From contig NZ_KB905465.1 in the NCBI RefSeq assembly GCF_000379465.1, positions 62,001 through 126,000 on the forward strand: a stretch of 64,000 bases of DNA. The letters run 5' to 3'. Shown here piece after piece: positions 41,901-54,211 of this stretch. Source of the DNA: Sciscionella marina DSM 45152. GTDB lineage: Bacteria > Actinomycetota > Actinomycetes > Mycobacteriales > Pseudonocardiaceae. Below the pieces are notes generated by a model. The model saw nothing but the letters and a program-made list of their open reading frames with translations, was not told where the DNA came from and made no database searches. Positions within the stretch are counted from its first letter, which is position 1, and each line of letters starts with the position of its first letter. The translations under genes and the position numbers were made by a program.

Positions 41901-44900
41901 CACATCGGTGAGCGCACCACGCAGCGCGGTCAGGTCCAGCTCGCCGCGCAACCGGACGGCCAGCGGCATGTTGTAGGTCGCCGAGGCGCCTTCGAGCTGA
42001 TAGAGGAACCACAACCGTTGCTGCGCATAGGAAAGCGGCAGATGTTCCGGGCGCTCGGGCACCGCACGCAGCACGGGCCGGTCCCCGGATTCCGGTGCGG
42101 GCTCGGCGGGGAGCAGCTCGGCCAGCGCGGCGACGCTCGGCGCCTCGAACACCGCGCGGATCGCGATCGGGACGCCCATAGCCTCGCGGATCCGGCCGAC
42201 GAGCCGGGTGGCGAGCAGCGAATGGCCGCCGAGTTCGAAGAAGTTCTCGTCCGCACCGACCCGGTCCATACCGAGCACCTCGGCGAAGATCGCGCACAGC
42301 GTCTCTTCGGCCGGGGTCCGCGGATCCCGGCCGGAGCTCTCCCGCTGCGGTTCGGGAAGGGCGGCGCGGTCGATCTTCCCGCTGGGCAGCAAGGGGAATC
42401 GGTCGAGTACCAGGAAGGCCGAGGGAACCAGGTAATCGGGCAGTCGCGCGGCGGTGTGTTCACGCAGCGCGGCCAGCAGCGCCCCGGTATCGCTTCCCCC
42501 GGACGGCGTGTTGCTCACCGCCCCGGTCACCTCGATCCGCCGGTACACCGTTTCCGGTCGCGGTTGCGCGGTGAACACCACATCCAGGGTGTCCTCCTCG
42601 GCGGGCGCGAAGAACACCCGGTATCCGGCCTGTTCCCCGATCCGCACCAGTTCCTCGGGATCGGTTTCGGGCACCTCGGTGCCGAGCAGTTCGCGGGCGC
42701 GGTCGAGGTCTCCTTCGGACAGCGCGGTCTCGGCGCGCCGTTCCGCGGTCAGCCTGCCGTTCGGCACGCCGCGCAGCCGGGCCCTTCGCGGATACACCCC
42801 GGCCAGGTCCGCGGTTCCGGTCAGTTCCACTTCCTCGGCCGGGGCCTGCGGCTCACCCTTCTCCAGCACCACATCGTAACGGTGCCTGGTCAGTTCGTTG
42901 TGGAACACGCCGCGTTTGGCGAGCACGGTGCACCGGCCGAGCGAGCCGGAATTCTCGGTGAACCGCGCGAAGAATTCCGGATCGAGCACCAGTTCGCCTT
43001 CCCCGGACAGTCCGCGTTCCGCCGCGGCGAGCACATCTGCGGCGGTGTCGCCCGCTTCGGCGCGGTGCAGCGCGATCGCGGTGCGGAAGGTGGGCAGGGT
43101 GCGCAGATTCCGGATGTCGCCGAGGAAGATCCGCCCCTCGGGGGCCAGGAATTCCAGTGCGTTGCCGAGCACCTGCTCCAGGTAGTTCGCGCTCGGGAAG
43201 TACTGTGCGACCGAGTTGATCACGACCGTGTCGAAGTAGCCGCGCGGCATCCCGGAGAGGTCGTGCGCGGCGCGCGCGGCCAGCTCGACCTTCGCGTCCA
43301 GCTCGGGACGCTGCGCGAGCGAGGCGCGCAGGTTCGCCACCGCACGCTCGGAAAGGTCGACGCCCCAATAGGATTCGCAGTCCGGGGCGATCATGGACAG
43401 GATCAGCCCGGAGCCCACGCCGATCTCGAGCACCCGGCGCGGTTCCAGTGACCGGATCCGTTCGATGGTGGCCGCGTGCCATTCGCGCATCTGCTCGAGC
43501 GGAATGGGATCGCCGTCGTAGCTGGAGTTCCATCCGGCGAAGTTCTCTTCCATGCCGCCGGATTCGGCATCGGCGAACACCAGCTCGTGCAGCTCCTGCC
43601 ATTCGCCGACGAGCTCGGTGTCCTCGGCACCCTTGCCCTCGGCGGGGACGACGTAGCCGGTGAGCCTGCCGTCCTCGGCGGTGACCACGGCGGAGGCGAT
43701 GCCCGGGTGTTCGGTGAGCACCGTCTCGATCTCGCCCGGTTCCACCCGGAATCCGCGCACCTTCACCTGTTCGTCCGCACGGCCGAGGAAGACCAGCCTG
43801 CCGTCCCCGGTCCAGCGCACCACATCCCCGGTGCGGTACATACGCCGTCCCGCTCCGGCGAACGACCCTGCTGCAAAGGGATCCGCGAGGAAGCGCTCGG
43901 CGGTCAGGTCGGCGCGCCGGTGATAGCCGCGGGCCAGCCCGAGACCGCCGAGGTACAGTTCGCCCGCGATTCCGGGCGGAACGGGACGCAGTTCGGCGTC
44001 GAGAACATAGGCGCGGGCACCTGGATCGGGCACCCCGATCGGCACCACGGAGGCCTCGGCGAGCTCGGCCGGATCGCAGAGCCCGAGGGTGGAGTTCACT
44101 GTGGCCTCGGTCGGGCCGTAGGCGTTGAACATCCGCCGCCCGTGTGCCCAGCGCTGCACCAGCCGCGGCGAGATGCGCTCGGTTCCGGCCAGCAGCACGG
44201 AATTCTCCGGAAGCGTGCACTCCTCCGGCAGCGCGTCGAGCAGCGCGGGCGGCAGGATCATCATGTCCGTCCGGTGTTCGAGCGCGAACTCGGTCAGTTC
44301 CGGCCCGGCGACCCGCCGCCACGCGGGCACGGTGACCAGTCGGCCACCGGAGCACAGGGCGAGCACGAGATCCCAGAAGGCCACGTCGAAGCTCGGCGAG
44401 GCGAACTGCAGCACCCGGGTCTCCGGGCCGAGGCCGAACCGCTCGGTCTGGGTGGCGACCAGCTTCGCGACCCCGGAATGAGTCAGCAGCACGCCCTTCG
44501 GTCTCCCGGTGGAACCGGATGTGTAGATCAGGTAGGCGAGATTGTCCACCCGCAGCGGGGCCTTCCGGTCCACATCGGACACCGGTTCCGGGGAGGCGGC
44601 AGCGCGCGCCGCGGTCAGTTCCGGGCCGTCGAGCATCAGGAACGGCGCGGCATCCGGGAGTTGGGCGGCCAGCTCACTCGTGGTGAGCACGGCAAGCGGG
44701 GCGCCGTCGGTGAGCAGCAGCCGCAGCCGCTCCAGCGGATAGTCGGTGTCCACCGGCAGATAGGCCGCGCCCGCGGTGAGCACGGCGAGCTGGGCGATGG
44801 TGAGCTCCGCGGTGCGCGGCAGTGCGATCGCGACCACGGTCTCCGGTCCGGCCCCGCGGTCGATGAGCACCCGCGCGAGCCGGTTCACCGCGGCGGAGAG

Positions 44901-47900
44901 TTCGGCGTAGCTGTGCTTGCCGTCCTCCGTGGCCAGGGCGACCGCATCCGGGCGGGCCCGCACCTGTTCGGCGAACAACTCGGGAAGGGTGCGCTCGGTG
45001 ATCCGTTCGTCCGCGCCCGTCCAGCGGTGCACCGCCTCGCGTTCGCTCGCGGTGAGCAGATCGATGCCCCCGATGCGGATGTCCGGATCCGCGATGACGG
45101 CGCGCAGCACGCTGCCCAGCCGGGCCACGATCAGTTCCACGGTGGCCCGTTCGAACACATCGGTGTTGTATTCGACGACCAGTTCGACGCCGCTGTTTCC
45201 GGTATCCCCGCCCTCGTAGACCGAGATCGACAGGTCGAACTTGGCGGCCCCGGTCGTGACGAGCTCGTGCCCGGTTTCCAGTCCGGCGAACTCCGCCTGC
45301 GCGCGGGTGTTGTTCTGCCCGGCGAGCATCACCTGGAACAGCGGGTGATACGCCGGGGAACGCTTCGGGTTCAGTTCCTCGACCAGCCGCTCGAAGGGCA
45401 GGTCCTGGTTGGCGTACGCGTCCAGGTTCCGTTCCCGCACCTGGCCGAGCAGTTCGCGGAAGGTCGGGTTTCCGGCGGTGTCCACCCGCAGCACCAGGGT
45501 GTTCACGAAGAACCCGACGAGCTCGTCGAGCGCGGTATCGGTGCGCCCGGCGATCGGGGAGCCGATCGGGATGTCGGTGCCCGCGCCGAGCCGGGTCAGC
45601 AGCGCGGCGAGCCCGGCATGCACCACCATGAACACGCTCGCCCCGGACTCGTTCGCCAGCGCGGCGAGCCCGTCGCGCAGTTCGGCGTCCCAGTCGTGGG
45701 TGAACAGCTCACCGCGGAACGAGGCGCGCGCGGGATGGGCGCGGTCGGTGGGCAGCGCGATCCGGTCCGGGATTCCGCTCAGTGCCCTGCGCCAGTGTTC
45801 GAGCTGGCGATGTCCCTCGCTCTCCGGGTCCGCGAGGTCCCCAAGCAGTTCCCGTTGCCACAGCGCGTAATCCACGTATTGGACCGGAAGCGGGGACCAG
45901 TCCGGGGCGGCACCGGCCCGGCGCGCCGAATAGGCCTCGGCGAGATCGCGCCACAGCGGGGCCATCGACCACCCATCCGAGACAATGTGGTGGAACAGCA
46001 GCACCAGCACGTGTTCCCGGGGGCCGCGGCGCAACAGATCGAAGCGCATCGGCAGCTCGGTGCCGAGCTCGAACGGCTCGCGCACCAGATCGCGCAGCGT
46101 CTCGGCCAGTCGCCGGTCCTCGATCTCCCTGATGTGCAGATCCTGAGTGTGCAAGGGAATCTCGGCGTGTCCGAGCACTCGCTGCCATGGCATGCCGTCC
46201 TCGGTCTCGAACACGGTGCGCAGCACCTCGTGGCGGTCGAGCACATCGGCGAGCGCGGAACGCAGCGCGTCCACGTCGAGTTCCCCGCGCAACCGCAGCA
46301 CGAGTGGGACCGAGTAGGTCGCCGAGGGGCCTTCGTACCGTTGCAGGAACCACAACCGCAGCTGGGCGAAGGAAAGCGGCGGATGCTCCGGGCGGGCCAT
46401 CGCGCGGACCGCCGGTCGCTGTACGGCGGGACGCTCACCGTCGAGCAGCGCGGCCAGCCCGGCGATGGTCGGGTTCGCGAACACGGTGCGCAGCTCGATG
46501 TTCGCGCCGCCACCGCGGCGCAGCCTGGCCACCAGCCGGGTGGCGAGCAGCGAATGCCCGCCGAGTGCGAAGAAGTCGTCGTCCACGCCGACCGAATCGA
46601 GTCCGAGCAGTTCGGTGAACAGGCCGTGCAGCAGCCGCTCCTGCTCGGTGCGCGGTTCCCGGGTGGAGACGGTGATCTCCGGGGCGGGCAGCGCGGGCTT
46701 GTCCAGCTTCCCGTTCGCGGTGACCGGGAACTTCTCCAGCGTGACGATCGCCGCGGGCACCATGTACGCGGGCAGGGATTCCGCGAGGAATCCGCGCAGC
46801 GCCTCGGGATCGGTCTCCCCTTCGGGGACCACGTAGCCGATCAGCCGCTCCGCGCGCGGCACCACGACCGCCTGCGCCACGTCCGGATGCCCGGCGAGAC
46901 AGCTGGCGATCTCCCCCGGTTCGATCCGCTGGCCGCGCAGCTTGATCTGGTCATCGCTGCGGCCGAGGTATTCCAAGGCACCGTCGGTGCGGCGGCGCAC
47001 CACATCCCCGGTGCGATACATCCGCTGTCCCGGCATGTTCGGATCGGCGAGGAACCGTTCCGCGGTGAGCCCGGCGCGGCGCAGATAACCGCGCGCCAGC
47101 TGGGCACCGGCCAGGTACAGCTCACCGGCCACCCCGCTCGGCACCGGGCGCAGCCGCTCGTCGAGCACATAGGTGGCGGTGTTCCACACCGGATGGCCGA
47201 TCGGCACACTGGACTGCCCGGGAACACAGGCCCAGGCGGTGACATCCACGGCGGCCTCGGTCGGCCCGTACAGGTTGTGCAGCCTCACTTCCGGCAGCCG
47301 CTCGAGTAGCGCCTCGGCGAGTTCGTTCGGCAGCGCCTCACCCGAGCAGAACACCAGGCGCAGGGTGTCCAGCCCGGCCGGTTCCGCGGCGAGGAATTCG
47401 CGCAGCATGGAGGGAACGAAGTGGGTGACGGTCACCCCGGCCTCGTCGATGAGCGTCGCGAGGTAGTCGGGGTCGCCGTGCCGCCCGTCCTCGGCGAGCA
47501 CCTCCACCGCCCCGTTCGCGAGCGGCAGCAGCAGTTCCCAGACCGAGACGTCGAAGGTGGCGGGCGTTTTCTGCAGTACCCGGTCGGCAGGGGTGAACCG
47601 GTACTCGTGTTGCATCCACTCCAGGCGATTCACGATGGCCCCGTGTGAGACCACGACTCCCTTGGGCCGCCCCGTGGAACCCGAGGTGTAGATGACATAG
47701 GCGGGATGCTCGGGGCGCAGTCCGGTCTCCGGCGGGGTCGCGGGGAACCGGTCCAGTTCGTGTTCGAGGGCGGCCAGTTCTGCCACGTCGAGCACGCACA
47801 CCGGTTCCGCCTCGGCGAGCACCGATTCGGTGCGCTCGGCCGGATGCCGCGGATCCAGCGGCAGGTACGCCGCGCCCGCCTTGAGCACGGCGAGGATCGC

Positions 47901-50900
47901 GAACACCAGCTGCGGTGAGCGGGGCAGCGCGAGCGCCACGATCTTCTCCGGTCCCGCCCCGCGCTCGATGAGCAGCCGGGCGAGCCGATTGGTGTACTCG
48001 TGCAGTTCGGTGTAGCGGTACTCGCGATCACCGGACACCAGCGCTACCGAATCGGTAACCCCTGGCGCGGCAAGCAGTTCCGGCAGAGTGCCGTGTTCGA
48101 TCCGCTGTGTGGCACCGGTTTCGGCGGTGGCCAGTGCGGCGCGCGCGCCCGCGTCGAGCAGTTCCAGTTCACCGATGCGGGTTTCCGGTTCCGCGCACAC
48201 GGCCGCGAGCAGATCGTGCAGCCGCCGCACGATCAGTTCCACGCTCGAGCGGTCGAACACATCGGTGTTGAACTCGACGAGCCCGCGCAGCCCGCCGTCC
48301 TCGGGTTCCGAGATGGAGATCCACAGATCGAACTTCGCCGTGCTGGTGGACGCGGTCAGTTCCGCGGTGTCCAGGCCGGGGATCGACACGCCCGCGTCCG
48401 GGGTGTTCTGCCAGGCCAGCATCACCTGGAACAGCGGGTGGTGTGCGAGGCTCCTGGTCGGGTTCAGCTCCTCGACCAGCCGCTCGAACGGAACCTCCTG
48501 ATGCGCGAGGGCATCCAGGTCCCGTTCCCGCACCCGGTCCAGCAGTTCGGTGAACCGCGGGTCCCCGGATGTGTCGGCGCGCAGCACGAGGGTGTTCACG
48601 AAGAACCCGACCAGACCGTCCAGGGCAACATCGCCGCGCCCGGCTACCGGGGAACCGATCGGGATGTCGGTGCCCGCGCCGAGCCGGGTCAGCAGCGCGG
48701 CGAGCCCGGCGTGCACGACCATGAACACGCTCGCCGAGCGGGCGCGGGCGAGTTCACCGAGCGCGGTGTGCAGGCGCGCGTCCCAGCCGAAGGTGAACAG
48801 CTCGCCCGCATAGCTTGCGTGCGCCGGATGCGGGCGATCGAGTGGCAGTTCGATGCGGTCCGGAAGCCCGGCGAGCGCGGCACGCCAATAGTCCAGCTGG
48901 GCTGTCGCCATCGTCTTCGGGGCCATGGTGTCCGGTTCCGTTGCGGCGCCGAGCAGTTCGCGCTGCCAGAGCGTGTAGTCCACGTACTGCACCGGAAGCA
49001 GTCCCCAAGCCGGCGGGGAACCGGCCAGCCGCGCGGTGTACGCGGTCGCCAGGTCCTGCCACAGCGGACCGAGCGACCAGCCGTCGGTGGCGATGTGGTG
49101 GAACACCAGCACGAGCACGTGTTCGGCTTCGTCGCGGTGCAGCAGCACACCACGGAACGGGATCGCCGCGGCGAGATCGAACCGGGTCCGCACGATCTCG
49201 TCGATCGCGGGCTGCACCGCGTCCGCGGACACCGAGCGCTCTTCGAGCTCGATATCGGCCTCGTCCACCACGTGCTGGAACGCGACCCCGTCCTCCTCGG
49301 CGAACACGGTGCGCAGCGCCTCGTGCCTGGCGAACAGGTCGCCGATCGCGGACTGCAGCGCGGCGTGGTCCACCGCCCCGGAAAGGCGCATCACGAGCGG
49401 CACGTTGTAGGTCGGCGAGGGGCCCTCGAGCTTGTGCAGGAACCACAACCGTTGCTGGGCATAGGAAAGCGGCGGCCGTGCCGGGCGGACCGGGGAGCGG
49501 CGCAGCGCCCGGCGCACCTGACCGGCCCCGGCGCGGGCCTGCTGAGCGAGCCCGGCGACGGTCGGTTCCTTGAACACGGTGCGGATGTCGAGCTCCACCG
49601 CGGCATTCGCGCGCGCCCGCATGATCAGCCGGGTGGCCAGCAGCGAATGCCCGCCGAGCGCGAAGAAGTCCTCGTCGACGCCGACCTCGTCCAGACCGAG
49701 CACCTCGGCCATGGCCGAGCACAGCGCGCGCTCCAGATCGTCGCGCGGACCGCGGCCGGTTCCGCTGCGCCGCTGCGGTTCGGGCAGCGCCGCATAGTCG
49801 ATCTTTCCGCTGCGCAGCACCGGAAGTTCGGGAAGCGCCACCACCGAGGAGGGCACCATGAAGGCGGGCAGTTTGCCCTTCGCGTATTCACGCAGGGCGG
49901 TCTCCTGGGGCCGGCTGCCTTGCGCGGCGACGATATAGGCCGCCAGATAGGTGCCACCGCGCCGGTCCTCGCGCGCCTGCACCACGACCCGGTCGATCTC
50001 CGGATGCTCGGCGAACACCGATTCGATCTCGCCCGGCTCCACCCGGAACCCGCGGATCTTGATCTGTTTGTCCGCCCTGCCGAGGAAGTCCAGCCGTCCG
50101 TCCGGCAACCAGCGCACCACATCGCCGGTGCGGTACATCCGCTCCCCCGGCGTGCCGAACGGGTCGGCCGCGAAAGGATCCGCGAGAAACCGTTCCGCGG
50201 ACAGCGCGCCGCGCCGCAGGTATCCGCGCGCCAGTCCGCTGCCCGCCAGGTAGAGCTCCCCCGGAACCCCGGCGGGAACCGGGCGCAGCCGCGCATCGAG
50301 CACATAGGCGCGGGTTCCCGGGTCCGGATGACCGATCGGGACGAGCTCGGCGCCGGGCGCGCATTCCCCGAGCGTGGAGTTCACGGTCGCCTCGGTGGGC
50401 CCATAGGCGTTGAACATCCGCTGCCTGCCCGCGTATCGGGCGACCAGTTCCGGGGCGACCCGCTCGGTGCCGGCGAGCAGGGTGGCGCCCTCGGGCAGCG
50501 TGCAGTCCGGCGGCAGCGCGGCGAGCAGCGCGGGCGGGAGGATCAGGAAATTGGCCGCGTGCCGGGCGGCGTACTCGGTCAGTTCCGGTCCGGCGACCCT
50601 GCGGTGCTCGGGAACCACGATGAGCGTGCCACCGGAACCGAGGCCGAGGCACAGGTCCCAGAAGGCCACGTCGAAGCTCGGCGAGGCGAACTGCAACACC
50701 CGGGAGTGCGTGCCGACACCGAAGCGTTCCTGTTGGGTGGCAAGGAGTTTCGCCACCCCGGAGTGCGTGACGACCACGCCCTTGGGGCGCCCGGTCGTCC
50801 CGGATGTGTAGATCAGATAGGCGGCGTTGTCCGGGGTGATCGCGTGCCGCGGCGCGGTGGTCGGTGCGGACTCCAGTTCGGCGCGCACCTCCGGCGATTC

Positions 50901-51728
50901 GAGCTCGAGGACCGGGACATCCGCGGTTCCCGCGAGTGCCCCGTTTCCGGTGATCACGCAGGCGGGCGCGGCATCGGCGAGCAGATAGGCCACCCGGTCG
51001 GCCGGATAGGCCACGTCGACCGGCAGATACGCCGCCCCGGCCTTGAGCACCGCGAGTTCGGCGATGATCAGTTCGGCCGAACGGGGCAGCGCGATCGCGA
51101 CCGCGTCCTCCTCAGTGACCCCTCGCGCGCGCAACAGGTGCGCCAGCGCGTTCGCCCGCGCGTCGAGCTCCACATAGGACAGTTCTACGCAGTTCGATTC
51201 GCTGGCTTCGAAGATCAGCGCGGTGGCCTCGCCGCGTTCGGCGACCTGGCGCTCGAACAGATCCGGGAGCGTGACCGGCGGGATCCGGCACGCGGTGTCG
51301 TTCCAGGTCTGCAGTATCCGGGTGCGCTCGGCAGCGGAGAGCAGCGGGAGTTCGTCCACCCGGGTCCGCGGTTCCGCCCGTGCCCCGGCGAGCAATTGCT
51401 CCAGGTGGTCCAGCGGCGCTGCGGCGTTCATTGCACCGGCATCCGTTCCGGGCAGTGGGGCCGCGCGGTACTCCAGGCCGACCCGGTCACCGTCCACTCG
51501 GAACACGAAGTCCAGATCGCGTTGGGTGGCAAGGGAGAACTCGATCCCGTGCAACCGCTCGGTCAGTTCGGCGAAGCTCACCGAACCGGGAACCTCGAAC
51601 TCGCGGTTGCCGTCGAGCAGTACCTCCCCCGCGGCCGCGTAGTGCGAGAGCAGCGCGAGAATCCCGGCGCGCACATCCGTTCCCGGCAGGGTCCGCTGTG
51701 GACTCCCCGCCTCGGTCGCCTCGGTCAT
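35952..51728 (-). CDS. Five-module hydroxamate siderophore NRPS
   Basis: A single 5258-residue synthetase: a C-domain remnant (about 1-145), A1 (core about 309), T1 (about 693), C2 (HHIATDG about 879), A2 (about 1349), T2 (about 1723), C3 (about 1916), A3 (about 2406) with an inserted N-methyltransferase (VLEIGVGSG about 2769), T3 (about 3168), C4 (about 3356), A4 (about 3824), T4 (about 4189), C5 (about 4376), A5 (about 4846), T5 (about 5213). Codes read by eye: A1 and A3 DVWILGAVNK (same residue), A2 DVWHFSLVDK (serine), A4 IDTTVSLGDK (aspartate shifted to the second position, as in beta-alanine domains), A5 DAQEGGLVDK (Glu-278, compatible with ornithine). No epimerase or thioesterase domain is present, so release needs a separate enzyme or cyclisation. 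It is coupled to both neighbours by ATGA overlaps. Confidence 0.93.
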   Translation of the reverse strand: MTEATEAGSPQRTLPGTDVRAGILALLSHYAAAGEVLLDGNREFEVPGSVSFAELTERLHGIEFSLATQRDLDFVFRVDGDRVGLEYRAAPLPGTDAGAMNAAAPLDHLEQLLAGARAEPRTRVDELPLLSAAERTRILQTWNDTACRIPPVTLPDLFERQVAERGEATALIFEASESNCVELSYVELDARANALAHLLRARGVTEEDAVAIALPRSAELIIAELAVLKAGAAYLPVDVAYPADRVAYLLADAAPACVITGNGALAGTADVPVLELESPEVRAELESAPTTAPRHAITPDNAAYLIYTSGTTGRPKGVVVTHSGVAKLLATQQERFGVGTHSRVLQFASPSFDVAFWDLCLGLGSGGTLIVVPEHRRVAGPELTEYAARHAANFLILPPALLAALPPDCTLPEGATLLAGTERVAPELVARYAGRQRMFNAYGPTEATVNSTLGECAPGAELVPIGHPDPGTRAYVLDARLRPVPAGVPGELYLAGSGLARGYLRRGALSAERFLADPFAADPFGTPGERMYRTGDVVRWLPDGRLDFLGRADKQIKIRGFRVEPGEIESVFAEHPEIDRVVVQAREDRRGGTYLAAYIVAAQGSRPQETALREYAKGKLPAFMVPSSVVALPELPVLRSGKIDYAALPEPQRRSGTGRGPRDDLERALCSAMAEVLGLDEVGVDEDFFALGGHSLLATRLIMRARANAAVELDIRTVFKEPTVAGLAQQARAGAGQVRRALRRSPVRPARPPLSYAQQRLWFLHKLEGPSPTYNVPLVMRLSGAVDHAALQSAIGDLFARHEALRTVFAEEDGVAFQHVVDEADIELEERSVSADAVQPAIDEIVRTRFDLAAAIPFRGVLLHRDEAEHVLVLVFHHIATDGWSLGPLWQDLATAYTARLAGSPPAWGLLPVQYVDYTLWQRELLGAATEPDTMAPKTMATAQLDYWRAALAGLPDRIELPLDRPHPAHASYAGELFTFGWDARLHTALGELARARSASVFMVVHAGLAALLTRLGAGTDIPIGSPVAGRGDVALDGLVGFFVNTLVLRADTSGDPRFTELLDRVRERDLDALAHQEVPFERLVEELNPTRSLAHHPLFQVMLAWQNTPDAGVSIPGLDTAELTASTSTAKFDLWISISEPEDGGLRGLVEFNTDVFDRSSVELIVRRLHDLLAAVCAEPETRIGELELLDAGARAALATAETGATQRIEHGTLPELLAAPGVTDSVALVSGDREYRYTELHEYTNRLARLLIERGAGPEKIVALALPRSPQLVFAILAVLKAGAAYLPLDPRHPAERTESVLAEAEPVCVLDVAELAALEHELDRFPATPPETGLRPEHPAYVIYTSGSTGRPKGVVVSHGAIVNRLEWMQHEYRFTPADRVLQKTPATFDVSVWELLLPLANGAVEVLAEDGRHGDPDYLATLIDEAGVTVTHFVPSMLREFLAAEPAGLDTLRLVFCSGEALPNELAEALLERLPEVRLHNLYGPTEAAVDVTAWACVPGQSSVPIGHPVWNTATYVLDERLRPVPSGVAGELYLAGAQLARGYLRRAGLTAERFLADPNMPGQRMYRTGDVVRRRTDGALEYLGRSDDQIKLRGQRIEPGEIASCLAGHPDVAQAVVVPRAERLIGYVVPEGETDPEALRGFLAESLPAYMVPAAIVTLEKFPVTANGKLDKPALPAPEITVSTREPRTEQERLLHGLFTELLGLDSVGVDDDFFALGGHSLLATRLVARLRRGGGANIELRTVFANPTIAGLAALLDGERPAVQRPAVRAMARPEHPPLSFAQLRLWFLQRYEGPSATYSVPLVLRLRGELDVDALRSALADVLDRHEVLRTVFETEDGMPWQRVLGHAEIPLHTQDLHIREIEDRRLAETLRDLVREPFELGTELPMRFDLLRRGPREHVLVLLFHHIVSDGWSMAPLWRDLAEAYSARRAGAAPDWSPLPVQYVDYALWQRELLGDLADPESEGHRQLEHWRRALSGIPDRIALPTDRAHPARASFRGELFTHDWDAELRDGLAALANESGASVFMVVHAGLAALLTRLGAGTDIPIGSPIAGRTDTALDELVGFFVNTLVLRVDTAGNPTFRELLGQVRERNLDAYANQDLPFERLVEELNPKRSPAYHPLFQVMLAGQNNTRAQAEFAGLETGHELVTTGAAKFDLSISVYEGGDTGNSGVELVVEYNTDVFERATVELIVARLGSVLRAVIADPDIRIGGIDLLTASEREAVHRWTGADERITERTLPELFAEQVRARPDAVALATEDGKHSYAELSAAVNRLARVLIDRGAGPETVVAIALPRTAELTIAQLAVLTAGAAYLPVDTDYPLERLRLLLTDGAPLAVLTTSELAAQLPDAAPFLMLDGPELTAARAAASPEPVSDVDRKAPLRVDNLAYLIYTSGSTGRPKGVLLTHSGVAKLVATQTERFGLGPETRVLQFASPSFDVAFWDLVLALCSGGRLVTVPAWRRVAGPELTEFALEHRTDMMILPPALLDALPEECTLPENSVLLAGTERISPRLVQRWAHGRRMFNAYGPTEATVNSTLGLCDPAELAEASVVPIGVPDPGARAYVLDAELRPVPPGIAGELYLGGLGLARGYHRRADLTAERFLADPFAAGSFAGAGRRMYRTGDVVRWTGDGRLVFLGRADEQVKVRGFRVEPGEIETVLTEHPGIASAVVTAEDGRLTGYVVPAEGKGAEDTELVGEWQELHELVFADAESGGMEENFAGWNSSYDGDPIPLEQMREWHAATIERIRSLEPRRVLEIGVGSGLILSMIAPDCESYWGVDLSERAVANLRASLAQRPELDAKVELAARAAHDLSGMPRGYFDTVVINSVAQYFPSANYLEQVLGNALEFLAPEGRIFLGDIRNLRTLPTFRTAIALHRAEAGDTAADVLAAAERGLSGEGELVLDPEFFARFTENSGSLGRCTVLAKRGVFHNELTRHRYDVVLEKGEPQAPAEEVELTGTADLAGVYPRRARLRGVPNGRLTAERRAETALSEGDLDRARELLGTEVPETDPEELVRIGEQAGYRVFFAPAEEDTLDVVFTAQPRPETVYRRIEVTGAVSNTPSGGSDTGALLAALREHTAARLPDYLVPSAFLVLDRFPLLPSGKIDRAALPEPQRESSGRDPRTPAEETLCAIFAEVLGMDRVGADENFFELGGHSLLATRLVGRIREAMGVPIAIRAVFEAPSVAALAELLPAEPAPESGDRPVLRAVPERPEHLPLSYAQQRLWFLYQLEGASATYNMPLAVRLRGELDLTALRGALTDVLDRHEALRTVFPAQEGMPWQRILTETEPVLDVRPAGELEAQVDELARIPFAIEHELPVRAHVLRVAEREHVLVLVLHHIAGDGWSMGPLWTDLAEAYRARRAGLSPQWTPLTVQYADYTLWQREQLADAVFPAQLGYWRDRLAGLPERIELPTDRPHPPVSAYRGSSFTVYYPQALRESAELLAKEHGASLFMVVHAALAALLHRLGAGTDIPIGTAIAGRTEPALEGLVGFFVNTLVLRTDLSGQPSFTELLARVREDGLEAYANQDVPFERLVEELNPARSLAYHPLFQTMLAWQDTSAVGAGLPGLESSEVEVHTGTARADLVLFVGAQDGIRVDAEFNTEVFEESTVRDLLTRLRTLLDAVTRNPRARITEHELLGAPERARLTAPAPATPVPGSAAELFADQVRARPEATALRVAGQDWSYAELDAAAAAFAGALREHGAGPETVVALALPRSARLVTALLGVLRLGAAYLPLDLNQPRRRVGEMLASTGARILVTTAESVGADGGDLLADSGIIRVHPDERGPVTANPVHPDQLGYVLFTSGSTGVPKPVAGTQRALANRLAALARPIGPRLAKSALTFIDGSTELLGALVSGDPLVLAEDAQAADPLAIAELAEREEIRALTVVPSLLATLLDTAPEGALATVTDWVTSGEPLSAALAARFARMLPHARLVNLYGCSELAGDSLGHPVLDADARIGSPIANTGAYVLDAALRPVPDGVRGELYLSGSGLARGYLGMPARTAERFVANPFGTGVRLYRTGDVVRRGRDGVLEHLGRADDQLKVRGVRIEPGEITAAIERYPEVRSCAVRADGDRLIGYVTPETVDTQGLGRFLADRLRGALLPDAILALAALPLGANGKLDVSALPVPAPASLDRPDSPVVTALRELFADVLGLDRIGAEDNFFTLGGHSLLATRLVSRIRAMFGADIGLRAVFDAPSPERLAEHIGRSRVATGALTRRQRPERIPLSFAQQRLWFLDRLSGPSSTYTIAWSWRLAGRPDETALGRALDDLLTRHEALRTLILEEGGTPYQYVLDQEDPRAHVRLEVRDCAQAELPALLAEAAGHCFAIEAEVPLRAWVFRLGGESVLLLAAHHIAADGWSLPPLRRDLEAAYRSRLDGVPPEWTPLGVQYVDYTLWQREQLDEQTMRRQADHWRDALAGAPVELELPTDWPRPVRSSGRGGLVRFSVPTDVHSGLRALATESNTSVFMVLHAALATLLHRIGAGADIPIGTPIAGRTEHALDELAGFFVNTLVLRTDLSGAPSFAELLARVRETDLAAYANADLPFERLVELLNPPRSLARHPLFGVMLAVYHGSRDRERLLGFDAEWADPGARAAKFDLSFDLVEFAGGTGIEGEIEYSADLFDEPSVERLATRFLAVLRGVLADPHRPVRELEVLLPEERARVLDWGTGAAPAPVRTMAELFTEAAHRDPESNALSDEHGTLSFAALEDRVARLSRRLAAAGARPGTVVALALSRSARVYEAILGVFASGAAYLPIDPAQPLARTEQVFADARPVLVLTDGSAALPGEVPRIELDGPDRPDALVRAPRPGDPAYVLYTSGSTGTPKGVVIPHSALANLFHSHRETLHRPARERAGRRLRAGHAWPFAFDASWQPQLWLFDGNEVHVVAEDTRRDPELLGAAIRERGLDFIELTPSQLDLLGLADGELTAVGIGGEAVSSALWERLRGLRETAAYNLYGPTEATVDALVAEAGDSERPVIGRPVAGARAYVLDVALRPVPPGVSGELYLAGAGLAHGYLGRGELTAERFLADPFGAPGERMYRTGDLARWTPEGQLSYLGRADDQVKIRGFRIEPGEVAAALRGVPGVRDAAVTVHGERLIGYVVGEPEDPRAALLGVLPGYLVPSPIVRVERIPLTRNGKVDLDALPVPAEQDVGRNPEGPVERRLCELFGTVLETAKVGPEQDFFTLGGHSMSLVRLRAAIAEEFGAHLSIAELFTVTSPAAIAARLSTMEE

Positions 51729-53077
51729 CGGCCACTCGCCTTCGCCGGTTCCCTGGACAGGGCCGCGAGCAGCGAGTCGCGGATCTCCCCCACCCGCACG
51801 GCGGTGTTGGACAGCAGCGAGGAAGTGATCCCGTGCGTGTGCTCGGTTCCGCCCTGCAGGTAGAGCCCGGCGCGTACTCGGGGCGTGGTGCGCAGCCGGT
51901 AGTCCCGCTCCACCCGCAGCCGGTCCTGCTCATCGCGGGCGCAGTAGGGCTCGAGCTCGCCGAGCAGCGGGCTCGGGTCCGCGGGCCGGTACCCGGTCGC
52001 GTACACGACCGCGTCCGCCTCCAGTTCGGTGTGTTCCCCGGTGACCAGGGAGCGGATCGTGACCCGCACCCCGTCCTCGGTCTCGTGCACCCCCTGGGCC
52101 TCGGCGAGATTGCACACTCGCAGCCGCTGCTTGCCCAGCACCCGCTCCTGGTACATCCGCCGGTAGAGGTCCTCGATCAGCTCCAGGTCCACCGCCGAGT
52201 AGTTGGTGTTCCCGTGGTAGTCCAGCAGCCGGTTCTTCACCGTCTCCGGGGCGTCGTAGAAGGCGTCCACCGCGTCCGGGTCGAAGATCCGGTTCGCGAA
52301 CGGGCTGTCGTCCGAGGGACTGTAGCCGTAGCGGGCGAACACCGCGCACACCTCGGCCCCGGGGAACTGATCGTGCAGATACGCGGTGACCTCCGCCCCG
52401 CTCTGCCCGGCGCCGATCACCACGAACCGCTTCGGCTCGGTGCCCGCGAGCGATTCGACCCGCCCGCGCAGATCGCGGTTGTGCCAGACGCGCGGGGATT
52501 CGGCGATCCCGCTCGGCAGGTTCGGCACCAGACCGGTCCCGAACACCACGTGACGCGCCCGGTAACTGCCCGCATCGGTGTGCACTTCGACACACCGGAC
52601 ATCCTCGCCGTCCCGGATCACCGAAAGTCCCGTGACGGACGTGTCATAACTCACCATTCCGGGCAATTTGGCGGCGCACCATTCCAAATAGTCATGGAAT
52701 TCGACGCGCAACGGAAACAGAGTTTTGTGATTGATGAAATCGACGAGCCGTCCATTGTCGTGTAAATAATTGAGGAAACTGAATTCACTCGTCGGACGAC
52801 GCATGGTCACCAGATCCTTGAGGAACGAGACCTGCATCGTCGCCTCTTCCAGGAGCATCCCGCGATGCCAGCCGAACCGCGGCTGGCGTTCCAGAAAGCG
52901 CGCTGTCACCGGAGAGTCGCTGTCCTCGTTGTGCTCGGAGAGCGCGATCGCGAGGGCCAGATTCGACGGTCCGAAACCGATCCCGAGGACGTCGTATGTC
53001 ACCGGTTCGCCCGCCCCGGCCCTCACCCCATTGGTCGTGCCGTCGCGGAGATCATCCCGAGTGATTCCCTGTGTCAT
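51725..53077 (-). CDS. L-ornithine N5-monooxygenase (siderophore hydroxylase)
   Basis: A 450-residue FAD/NADPH N-hydroxylase of the SidA/PvdA/CchB family, producing N5-hydroxyornithine, the source of hydroxamate ligands. Motifs: [15 protein letters not shown] near the N-terminus (FAD), the substrate-side [26 protein letters not shown], the NADPH fold [12 protein letters not shown] (about 215) and the C-terminal [11 protein letters not shown]. It is the first gene of the leftward siderophore operon, and its TGA overlaps the NRPS ATG by four bases. Iron boxes lie 38-71 bases upstream of its ATG. Together with the formyltransferase across that promoter it should deliver N5-formyl-N5-hydroxyornithine. 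Confidence 0.95.
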   Translation of the reverse strand: MTQGITRDDLRDGTTNGVRAGAGEPVTYDVLGIGFGPSNLALAIALSEHNEDSDSPVTARFLERQPRFGWHRGMLLEEATMQVSFLKDLVTMRRPTSEFSFLNYLHDNGRLVDFINHKTLFPLRVEFHDYLEWCAAKLPGMVSYDTSVTGLSVIRDGEDVRCVEVHTDAGSYRARHVVFGTGLVPNLPSGIAESPRVWHNRDLRGRVESLAGTEPKRFVVIGAGQSGAEVTAYLHDQFPGAEVCAVFARYGYSPSDDSPFANRIFDPDAVDAFYDAPETVKNRLLDYHGNTNYSAVDLELIEDLYRRMYQERVLGKQRLRVCNLAEAQGVHETEDGVRVTIRSLVTGEHTELEADAVVYATGYRPADPSPLLGELEPYCARDEQDRLRVERDYRLRTTPRVRAGLYLQGGTEHTHGITSSLLSNTAVRVGEIRDSLLAALSREPAKASGR

Positions 53078-53114
53078 GCCCGTCCTCGCGTCGTGTGTCG
53101 TTCCGGTGGCATTT

Positions 53115-53148
53115 TTAGGGAACCCTAACTTAGGTTAGCCTGTGTTCG
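53115..53148. promoter_or_regulatory. Overlapping iron boxes in the divergent siderophore promoter
   Basis: The segment contains TTAGGGAACCCTAACTTAG (53115-53133; 13 of 19 consensus positions) and, overlapping it, TTAGGTTAGCCTGTG from 53130 (12 of 19 over 53130-53148). Repeated TTAGG and CCTAA words sit midway between the hydroxylase and formyltransferase starts (53077 and 53181). One DmdR/IdeR-type repressor region would control both directions. Confidence 0.75.
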
Positions 53149-53180
53149 CCAGATGGGTGTGAGCTAACGAAGGAGACAGA

Positions 53181-54119
53181 ATGCGCGTCGCTATGTTCGG
53201 TTACCAGACCTGGGGGCACCGGACGTTGTCCGCTCTGCTGGGCTCGGAACACGAGGTGGTGCTCGTGGTGACCCATCCGCGCAGCGAACACGCGTACGAG
53301 AAGATCTGGTCCGACTCGGTCGCCGAACTCGCCGAGGAACACCAGGTCCCGGTGCACATCGCGCAGCGGCCGACGGAGGAAACCGTACAGGCGCTGCAGG
53401 ACGCGGCCCCGGACATCATCGTGGCGAACAACTGGCGGACCTGGATCCCGCGGGAGATCTTCGACCTGCCCCCGCGTGGCACGCTGAACGTGCACGACTC
53501 GCTGCTCCCGGCCTACGCGGGTTTCGCCCCGCTGGTCTGGGCGCTGATCAACGGCGAACCCGAGGTCGGAGTGACCGCACACATGATGAACGAGGAACTG
53601 GACGCGGGCGATGTCGTGCTGCAGCGCTCGGTCGCGGTCGGCCCCCGGGACACCGCCTCGGATCTGGTGCTCAAGACCGTGGAGCTGATCGGGCCGATCG
53701 TGGTGGACGCGCTCACCCAGATCGAGTCCGGCACCGCCGTGCTCACCCCGCAGGACCGCAGTAAGGCCAGCTTCTTCCACAAGCGCGCGGTGCGGGACTC
53801 GCGCATCGACTGGACCTGGCCCGCCGAGGACCTCGACCGGCTGGTGCGCGCCCAGGCCGATCCCTACCCGAACGCGTTCACCACGCACAACGGCGCCACG
53901 CTGCGCGTCACCGAGGCCGAGGTCTCCACCGCGAACTACGGCGGCACCCCCGGCCGGGTGTTCGTCCGCGAGGGCGAGGGCATCGTGATCGTGGCCGGAC
54001 CACAGGCGCGCTCCGGACACTCCCCTGGGCTGAAGCTGCTGCGAGTGCGCACCGAGGACGGCACCGAACACGCCGCGCCTGACTACTTCAAGCGGATGGG
54101 CGACTACCTCGGCGACTAG
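53181..54119 (+). CDS. N5-hydroxyornithine formyltransferase
   Basis: A 312-residue formyltransferase of the methionyl-tRNA formyltransferase fold, like CchA of coelichelin synthesis, transferring formyl from 10-formyl-tetrahydrofolate. The catalytic triad is visible: N and H in TLNVHDSLLPAYAG and D in EELDAGDVV. The C-terminal OB-like domain (about 205-305) is present. It has an AAGGAGA site and is transcribed away from the ornithine hydroxylase through the iron-box region. It implies N5-formyl-N5-hydroxyornithine as an NRPS substrate, which is the best candidate for the shared residue of modules 1 and 3. Confidence 0.92.
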   Translation: MRVAMFGYQTWGHRTLSALLGSEHEVVLVVTHPRSEHAYEKIWSDSVAELAEEHQVPVHIAQRPTEETVQALQDAAPDIIVANNWRTWIPREIFDLPPRGTLNVHDSLLPAYAGFAPLVWALINGEPEVGVTAHMMNEELDAGDVVLQRSVAVGPRDTASDLVLKTVELIGPIVVDALTQIESGTAVLTPQDRSKASFFHKRAVRDSRIDWTWPAEDLDRLVRAQADPYPNAFTTHNGATLRVTEAEVSTANYGGTPGRVFVREGEGIVIVAGPQARSGHSPGLKLLRVRTEDGTEHAAPDYFKRMGDYLGD

Positions 54120-54130
54120 CTTTGCCGAGG

Positions 54131-54166
54131 GGCCGCCTCAAGCGGCCGTCTCCGCGGCGAAGCCGC
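54131..54166. terminator. Two hairpins between converging genes
   Basis: GGCCGC-CTCAA-GCGGCC (54131-54147) and GCGGC-GAA-GCCGC (54154-54166) follow each other in the 92-base gap between the formyltransferase stop and the end of the ABC transporter gene. Position suggests a bidirectional terminator. Confidence 0.6.
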
Positions 54167-54211
54167 TAACCACCCAAGCAACCGGCACCGCCACCTGAGC
54201 CGCCCCTCAAC

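Noticed and set aside
35847-51863. Several thousand-residue open frames on the plus strand across the NRPS
   Set aside because: They are antisense shadows of the modular NRPS, show only repeats mirrored from its domains and no family features.
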